The notes under the pieces: generated by a model | Seen by the model: only the letters and a program-made list of their open reading frames with translations | Databases searched by the model: none | What the model was told of the DNA's origin: nothing | Position numbers and translations under genes: made by a program | Assembly (NCBI RefSeq): GCF_932294415.1 | Contig: NC_065535.1 | Span: 92,210,862 to 92,274,861, forward strand | Direction of reading: 5' to 3' | Source: Quercus robur | Lineage: Eukaryota > Streptophyta > Magnoliopsida > Fagales > Fagaceae | Length of the DNA: 64,000 bases | Shown: in pieces, positions 55,562 through 64,000 of the stretch | How the letters are laid out: each line of letters begins with the position of its first letter | Position numbering within the stretch: the stretch's first letter is position 1

Positions 55562-57744
55562 GGAGTTGTTTGGGTGAAAAAAAAATGCTTACTCATCACT
55601 CAAATATCATCACTCATCACTCTATAACTCATTTCCTATAACTCAATAATCCCCAAATATTTCCAAAACCCGGTTTGGCACCTAAAACTTAGTTTTGTTT
55701 TCAACTTTAAAAACTCAAAAACGTGGAACCCACCCTCTGACCATGCTACCATTGTTCCACAGGTATGTCTTCTACTTTATTCTCTTTTTTTTAATAAATA
55801 AAAAATTGACTCTTTCTGCCAATGTCTTCTTCTTTGAGAGTGGCCACAATGTAGGTGAGAGTTTTTTTTTTTTGGCGAAAACACTATTTTGGTCTTTACA
55901 TTTTAGGGTCACAATCAATTTGGTCCCACATTTTTAAGAACAGTCAATTTGGAACTTACAGTAAATTTGATCCCTGTTATTTTCAACTTACAATTAATTT
56001 GGTCCCTGCCGTTAAATCACTAACGAAAAATGCCTACGTGACAAACCATTAACACAGTTGGCAGGTCTAATATTAAAAAATTAAATGAAATACTGACTTG
56101 TCTTAATTTCAATAGCCAACTCAGCACTTAGTTGGCAAATAAAAGCCACGTCAACGCTTAAATTTTTTTTTTCTTTTATTGTACGAATTCCTTTCCTTAG
56201 AAATTAGAATATGCCACATCCCATCTAAGTTAGGAGTGTGCACAAACCGATCGGCGCCGACCCAACCGACTGGCGCCGACAATATTGCACCGCCGTTGGA
56301 GCCGACCGATGGAGCTGAGGCCGGTGAACGGAGGGGAACCCCAGTTCTAACGCCGGTGCGGTATAGAAGTCAGAACGCAAGTCTGAAGCCGATTCAAAAA
56401 ACCGAACCGACCGATAAAAAAATAAAAAAAGAAAACGACGACGTTTTGTGCACAACCCTAACCCTAACTCCCAGTTATAAATTTGTTATTTTCTCAGTCT
56501 TCCTCCTTAACTCTCTCAGTCTTTGTTTTGCCTCTAGGCTTTGCTGGGCAATGGCTCTCCTTGAGTCATTGTTTGACGTGTCTCTCTATCATCGCCTCAT
56601 CAGTCACCAGCTGACCGCCTCGCTACCACCAGCCACTCCATCAATAACTACATGTCTCCACTCTCCATCTCTCACCTTGTCGTTTTAAAGATTCTCTCTC
56701 TCACTTTGAGTCCAACTGTCCAAGTCCATCTGTGAACTCTGATCTATCTAACATTTTTTGTTCTTGGCATTTTTCAGCAATTTGATTTTTGGCATTTGTG
56801 ATGTTTTTAGTTTTTACTTTTGTGTTTGTGTTGTTTGAAAAAAAAAAATGTTTCAAACCAACCAAACCGATTAAACCAACCGCAAAAACCGCATTGCTAT
56901 ATGTCAGAAAACCAACCCTAAGCGGTATGCATCGGTTCTAATTATGAGAAAACCGAACTCTATCGGTTCGGTAATAAATTTGGCAAAACATTGAGCCGAC
57001 TGAACCGCGCACACCCCTAATCTAAGCTTATCTTGTTTTTCCTTCATACATTTTTCTTTTATCTTGATTTTCCTTCATCTCATCTCTAAGCTTATCTCTC
57101 TCTCATTAATCTTTTGTTCCCTCTGATTCATGGCTGAAGAAGCCAAATCCCATATTCATACAAAACCCGAAATCCAAATCCACTAGGCCCAGCTTCTCCA
57201 AACCTAGATGATCGACCACGACTTCTTCGACGTCTCCAATTAGTGGTCTCGATATGGGTTTTGAGCTCCACGCCATACAAAGCGATTGGTTGGTGAACCA
57301 TTTTGTGGTCGGGTTCGAAAAGCTAAAGGGAATAAGGGATTAGGTATGTTTTTTGAGCTCAGAGTCTGCGTTGCTATATTCTTCTTCGATGACCCCTCCA
57401 CTTCCATGGCAATGTGGGTTTGCTTTTCAAAGATTTCTCATTGTGTCTATGTCTTTGGGTCTCCATTACACTAGGCTTGACTTCGGGTTTGTTTGTGTTA
57501 AGTGATCAAAGTTGAAAAATGGGTATTTTTAACATGCACTTGCAAGTTGGCATAATGGCACTGGCATTTAAGCTCTGTAGTGGATTTGTGGTGCTAGACG
57601 ATTGGGTTGTAGTAAACCAATCCACCATAGCAGATCCGACCATTCACACCACCAACACCTTCAACACCATAACAAATTACATTATAAAGCTTAGAAAGAA
57701 TTAAAAGAGGGAAAAAAAGAGAAGAAAAAAGATCGTGAGAAGTG

Positions 57745-57776
<32 letters not shown>

Positions 57777-58098
57777 CAAAATGTGTAGCCGTCGGTGGAG
57801 TGTTGGAGAGAGCAAAAGGTCTGAGGTAGATTTGACTACTCTTTGACCGTGGCTCCCTCAAATATGTGTGTATTTACCAAAATGTCATAATAACTCAATT
57901 TCCATAACTCAAAAACACCCAAAAATTGTTTTCAGTTTTGCTAACTCACCACTCAAAAACAGGAGAATTAAATTATGAAAACAAAAATTAAAAACACAGC
58001 CAAACAGACTTTCTCTCCGTGGGACCCACCAATTTTGAGTTATGAGTGATAAAAACAGAGTAATAAATGATGAAAACTTGCAAATCCAAATAGCCTCC
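55562..58098. mobile_element. Mutator-like TIR element carrying nested hAT element and gene-like DNA
   Basis: The left 150 bp (GGAGTTGTTTGGGTGA.., CATCACTC.., TATAACTCA, then GTGGAACCCACC) matches the reverse complement of the right 180 bp (GGAGGCTATTTGGATTTG.., TATCACTCATAACTC, GGTGGGTCCCA). The long imperfect TIR suits a Mutator-like element. No target duplication could be confirmed. Gene-like DNA at about 57120-57480 includes ATGGCTGAAGAAGCCAAATC, closed by stops in all frames. Confidence 0.5.
56231..57019. mobile_element. hAT-type element of ACCGA repeats with captured promoter-like segment
   Basis: Ends TAGGAGTGTGCAC and GCGCACACCCCTA, flanked by ATCTAAGT (56223-56230) and ATCTAAGC (57020-57027), an 8-bp duplication with one change. 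Same terminal family as 31006-31752, but the subterminal repeats are AACCGACCGA-like. The middle (about 56440-56850) is not repeat: it holds AACCCTAACCCTAA (56455-56468), a TATAAA-like box at about 56475 and C/T-rich leader-like sequence with an ATG at about 56551. Confidence 0.7.
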
Positions 58099-58254
58099 AA
58101 GCATCTAGATATACTAGTGACAACCTTTGAGGGCAATACCAGAGTCAAGAATTTTACCCTTCAATTGTCTATCACAAATTATGAGACGATTAACAATGGA
58201 GGATGGTGAAACATTTTGTGAGTTCTATGCTACTTAGTGATATTATTAACTCTC

Positions 58255-58525
58255 TTTTTACAGTAGGTGAGCCCATGCCTGAGCATAGGGTAGTGAAAAA
58301 GATTTGAGATCTCTTCCTAGGAGATTTAAACCTAAGATTATGACCATTAAGGAGTCCAAGAACTTAGATGAAATTGAATTGTCTAAACTTATAGTCCCTC
58401 TTCAAACATATGAACTCAACTTAGAGGAGTCTATGAAAGAGAGGCTTTGCCTTTAAATCCACTAAGATTGAGTTTAGTAAATCAGAGGAAAATGGAGAGG
58501 TGATGAGAAGCAACTTGGCTACTTT
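58255..58525 (+). pseudogene. Retrotransposon gag remnant (copia/UBN2 type)
   Basis: Allowing two frameshifts, the plus strand encodes pieces such as RSLPRRFKPKIMTIKESKNL and ELSKLIVPLQTYELNLEE, typical of the gag-polypeptide (UBN2) domain of Ty1/copia elements. A 'KKI' followed by TGA marks the first break. No LTRs recognised around it. Confidence 0.65.
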
Positions 58526-58867
58526 GTAAGAAGTTCAGAAAGAATACCTAAATCCAATGAAAAACCAGCAAAGATGGCAATGACTCCAAACAGGACGAAG
58601 TGCTCAATTGCTTTATACGCATTAAAAAAAAAAGTTTATAAAAGATACTCCAGGAGCAGGATCTTACACAAAATTGTATTCTTCATGAAGCGCACATGGG
58701 ATGGGATCCACCACTCGTATGGGAGGTGTGAACATTACTCCATGAGTGATTAATGATTTCGCGTAAAGAAGTGACATAAAATGAAAATCTCCTCCCAAAA
58801 AACAAATCTTACAGAGGAAGGAAACAATTGTCAAAAACGTTTCAAGTAATTAAAGAAAAAATTATAT

Positions 58868-58902
<35 letters not shown>

Positions 58903-59640
58903 GTAAGCTAAACAAGCAAAGGTAAAGGCAGCAAATGAAGAAACCACGTCCCCTTGGGGCTGGAAAAATATAGTTACTTATAAAAAGAGAACATTATCAT
59001 AAACAGTGCACGGTCAGAAAAACTTGATCTGGTCACATTGTGCACCAACATGTACCGCAAAGATGGGGGGCGTGGCTTCTTCATGGTCCTGCCTCATGAC
59101 CTTGCTTCTCTTGTGTGTGTATATTTTGAACTGGAAGACAAGTTTCAGTGAGCAGAGCAGAACAGAGTTTTCATTACATATAAGAGAGTAAAGCAGCACT
59201 GATACTATAAACATGCACCTTTCTCCTTTTTTTTTGCACCAGATTACAGAACCCAAACTAAAGCAACACGTGGGTGGAACAAGATACTAAACCTACATAT
59301 ATAAAACCTACCTGTCTACCAAATACTACTAATAACCTAAAAAGAAGAATAATTCATTGTGCATGCTAAAGAGGAAAGTCTCACACAAACCTCACAAGAA
59401 GAAACACGTTCTCAAGTCACCATCGAAACTCATTAGTTTATCCCAAGCCAGAACAACCCCACACAAGAAAATGCATTATGAACAACCACCTAAAGATGAG
59501 TCCTGACTAGAGCAACGTTTTTATCAAGAGTTATTAGCGACCAAAACAACATACTGTGCAGACTGATTCCTTGGAATGTTTTCACATCTTGCAGTTGAAG
59601 GCTCCTAGTGCCCCTTTTCAACAGCTTATTATTGTCCAGA
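58526..59640. other. Spacer and probable 3' UTR of the ZEITLUPE-like gene
   Basis: A poly-A run at 58869-58898. The last 300-400 bp before 59641 probably belong to the 3' UTR of the minus-strand gene. No other gene recognised. Confidence 0.4.
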
Positions 59641-61350
<1,710 letters not shown>

Positions 61351-61558
61351 TTACAAGCCCAGAGGGAGAGAGAGAGAGAGAGAGGCAGAGCAAATATTCC
61401 TGAAACTTAATCCACCAAAGTTCAGCAACTACCCTAAAAATGTAAACACCAAGCTTCAGCAAACAAATGTAATCCTTTATTTGCCAAGGCATAAACTGTA
61501 AAAACCACAGATCTGTACATTGTTCATGATATAAAACAGTTCATAACAATTACTAGGA

Positions 61559-61885
61559 GGCACACATGCAAAGTCCAATTTTTTTTGGTTGCAAGGTGAT
61601 AGTTAGAATTTATTCACTTGACAGATTGACAAAAGGATAGAATCTTTTAAGTACCTCATACACATTAACAAACCATTATGTTGCACAAGCTGCTTTCGAG
61701 TAGCATTTATTTCAACCCTAGCAGGCACACATGCATTAATGCAATGTTTTTTGGTTGCATGGTGATAATTAGAATTAATTCACATGACAAAAGGATAGAA
61801 TCTTTTAAGTGCTTCATAAACACTAACAAACCATTATGATGTACTAGCTGCTTTCAAGCAGCATTTGCTTCAACATGAGCATGCA
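61559..61885 (+). repeat. Two-copy tandem repeat of about 165 bp in the ZTL intron
   Basis: Both units contain GGCACACATGCA, TTTTTTGGTTGCA, GACAAAAGGATAGAATCTTT, AACAAACCATTATG and AGCTGCTTTC in order; a third partial GCACACATGCA follows at about 61883. Confidence 0.8.
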
Positions 61886-63329
61886 CACATGCAGATATGC
61901 ATACAAATCTGAAAGTAAACCATATGTAACAGGCAAACCACCACGGATAAATGGATGGTGGTAGGTATGGAAATATGGTGGCAATAACTATACGTGAAGT
62001 ATACCATGTATACCAGATAGAGAAATTTGAAAACATAAATAGATGGAGGTACCAATGGTGATATGATTGTGATAATGGCATGGTGGTGATGGGGTGACTG
62101 GCCATGGTGACAACATGAGGATTAAGGTGAATGTATCCTACAGACATTTTTTTTAGTTATCATCCACCTGTGTGGTACCATTTGAGTTAGAGCTCATTGG
62201 GTATCTTATTACCAAAAACACTACAACAGCAGCAGCAGTAAAAAAGTCTCATTTTTACATGGAAATACTAATACAATGGATTAATTATCTAAATCTGAGT
62301 GGGCATAAAAACATTGGGAATGGATAAGTAGTTATGTACATCCTATCTCAGACCCTACTCTTGCCAACCATAACTTCCCTAAGTACCTCAATAAGCGAAG
62401 TATGAAGGTATTCATAATTGCAAAAACTTTGGCAGTGGGGTGAAAGAGACTCTAACTTTCAACCTCAGAATTACAACACTACATAGTTGCTAAACATAGA
62501 TAGTGAACGCTGTCCAATGTCCACCAAAGCTTTGATTAGAAAAGGGAACATTGATCATGTGCTTCAAAAGGATTTGAGACCATTGAATGATACCCTAAAA
62601 TGTTTCCTAGAGCTTGCCATATGAGCAACTGTATGGATCTTAAATTTAACAGTGTAATACCAAATAAATTAGAGAGAAAAAATTATGCATCCCTTGTAAT
62701 CAACCATTCAGTAACAACTTGATCTATTTATACATCTGTATAGAGGTGAATTTTTTTTTTTTTGGTAAATTTTATTCAAACAAAAATCTCTACAAACGTG
62801 AATGACTACACAAAAGTCACCATCATCCAACTAACATGCTTGAAATGAACTAAGAAATGCTGGATTTAGTTTGTTCCAAGATCTTTGCAATGTCAGTCTG
62901 GAATTTAGGAGTAATTTCCTGTAATTTACAATTACCATTTCCGGCCAAAACAGCCAAACATTACTCTTCTGCTACTTCTCCCCTAATTCAAGGCAACAAT
63001 GCTCATAACCACAACGATGATTTTCAATGGACAGAATAACACCAATTTTGAAGTCACATACACAGAGCGACAAAGAAAAAGGACTAACAATGAATGCATC
63101 CACAGTATCTTCAAAGTTCAAACCAAAGTTTTGTAATAGTTTTGCTCTTCAAGTCCAAATCGACTGAAGTATAGTACTTTGAACACCAGTCCTCCAATAA
63201 TGCTTGACATCACATATAAGCAAAAAAAATAGTGGAATCTTAATGTAAATTAACACATTATTCAAGGGAAAGGATGATATTACCTTATTAAACAATTAAA
63301 ATAAAAGCTGTAGGGCATTTGTGATGTGC

Positions 63330-63600
63330 ACCCTAAAGTTTGAAATTCAGCAATGAACACCCTAATTCAAAATTGATTTGCAATGTTCACCCAATCATCC
63401 AAATCAATGTCTAAATTGACAGATTAGTGGGCAACTATCCACCCTAAACTACAGAAATTCTGCAATTAACACTCTAATTTGAAATTAACCTACCCACTAA
63501 TATGATAATTTAAACACTAACTTGGAAGGCAAGTGGACATTGCAAATTAAATTCGAATTAGGGTGTTGATTGCAAAATTTTGTAGTTTGGAGTATATATT
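63330..63600. mobile_element. Hairpin-forming MITE in the ZTL intron
   Basis: The left part (CACCCTAAAGTTTGAAATTC.., AACACCCTAATTC.., GCAATGTTCACC) is the reverse complement, with mismatches, of the right part (GTGGACATTGCAAATT.., GAATTAGGGTGTTGATTGCA, TGTAGTTTGGAGT). Arms are about 65 bp. A second internal copy of ACCCTAAACTACAGAAATTC is present. Confidence 0.55.
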
Positions 63601-64000
63601 GAAACTACCACCGTAGTTTTAGGGTAGATACATCATTCTCCTGAAGAGAAGAAGTTTGGATGATCTACCATATTTTCTTACATAATCCAATGATGGTAAG
63701 GACAAGAAATGTCCCCGTCTTGACTAAATGTATAGAAGCAACAATACTTATTAGTTTAAATGTCCCCATCTTGACTAAATGTATATGCTACAGTATAATT
63801 AGTAAAATCCCCGTTCTTTGTCAACTTCCATCTCATACAATCATATCTTCTTCTTTGTAATTAGTGTTTTTTTTTTATGTTTTTGCTTTTCCATCTTTTT
63901 TTGTACTTTTGATATGCTAATGCTACTTTGCATTTAGCAGTTTTTTGATTTTACATGTTTCTTACCTATCAAAAAAAGAAGAAGAAACAAAAAGGATCTA

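Noticed and set aside
56455-56468. AACCCTAACCCTAA as telomeric DNA
   Set aside because: Only about two units, next to a TATA-like box; this fits a promoter telobox, not an interstitial telomere.
56179-56688. 169-codon plus-strand open frame
   Set aside because: Runs from flank through ACCGA repeats into captured promoter-like DNA of a hAT element; composition is repeat-driven.
57286-57474. Short plus-strand open frame near the second Mutator-like element
   Set aside because: No homology recognised and stops surround it; treated as part of gene-like debris.

Overview
The window is nuclear DNA of a woody eudicot. Coding sequence is sparse and intron-split, the DNA is AT-rich, and most of the length is transposable-element sequence of many ages. 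The style of the LTR elements, TRIMs and LRK10L genes suggests Fagales (an oak or chestnut relative), but that is an impression, not a demonstrated assignment. All alignments, repeat boundaries and counts were made by eye.

Host genes. (1) A cluster of LRK10L-type (leaf-rust-10-like) receptor kinases: one intact plus-strand gene (4832-7531), one intact minus-strand gene (33686-35053), a decayed minus-strand copy (43142-44607), an orphan first exon (40476-40548), and a 3'-end fragment split by a retrotransposon (9021-9121 plus 19568-19625). Four first exons are visible and all end in the same phase-1 donor; the kinase exon is conserved while the first exon differs in length and sequence. (2) A short conserved plant protein of unknown function, minus strand (exons 51453-51682 region and 50799-50896). 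(3) The large second exon of a ZEITLUPE/ADAGIO blue-light F-box Kelch gene, minus strand (59641-61249); its first exon lies beyond position 64000.

Mobile DNA, left to right: a copia 3' LTR (95-1205); a hAT-type element with 8-bp target duplication (1940-2788); a nearly complete Tat-lineage Ty3/gypsy element on the minus strand (9122-19567; two 515-bp LTRs, target duplication CTATC) inserted into an LRK10L remnant; Helitron-type ends; an old tandem duplication at 21.7-23.2 kb; a TIR element full of minisatellite (24391-26344); a Mutator-like element with gene-like cargo (27002-28869; 9-bp target duplication); a hAT element made of GGGTCGGGTT repeats (31006-31752); a Helitron (32474-33537); a TRIM cluster with a 275-bp tandem period (37061-39077); and a second Mutator-like element (55562-58098) carrying a nested hAT element with a captured promoter-like piece.

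The most interesting system is inside the gypsy element. Its 3' region carries an antisense, plus-strand gene with its own TATA box, a 5'-UTR intron, and four coding exons with consistent splice phases, encoding a Transposase_28-like protein with a C-terminal coiled coil. This gene and gag-pol are convergent, and the roughly 1-kb gap between their ends is packed with short hairpins built on GATCCGTCCAC...GTGGAC. The core CCGTC is strongly over-represented through the whole antisense-gene half of the element, including introns and promoter, as expected for binding sites of an element-encoded protein. That last link is a hypothesis. This copy itself is broken: one frameshift and three stops in gag-pol, and one nonsense codon in the antisense gene, mostly of the C-to-T/G-to-A kind.
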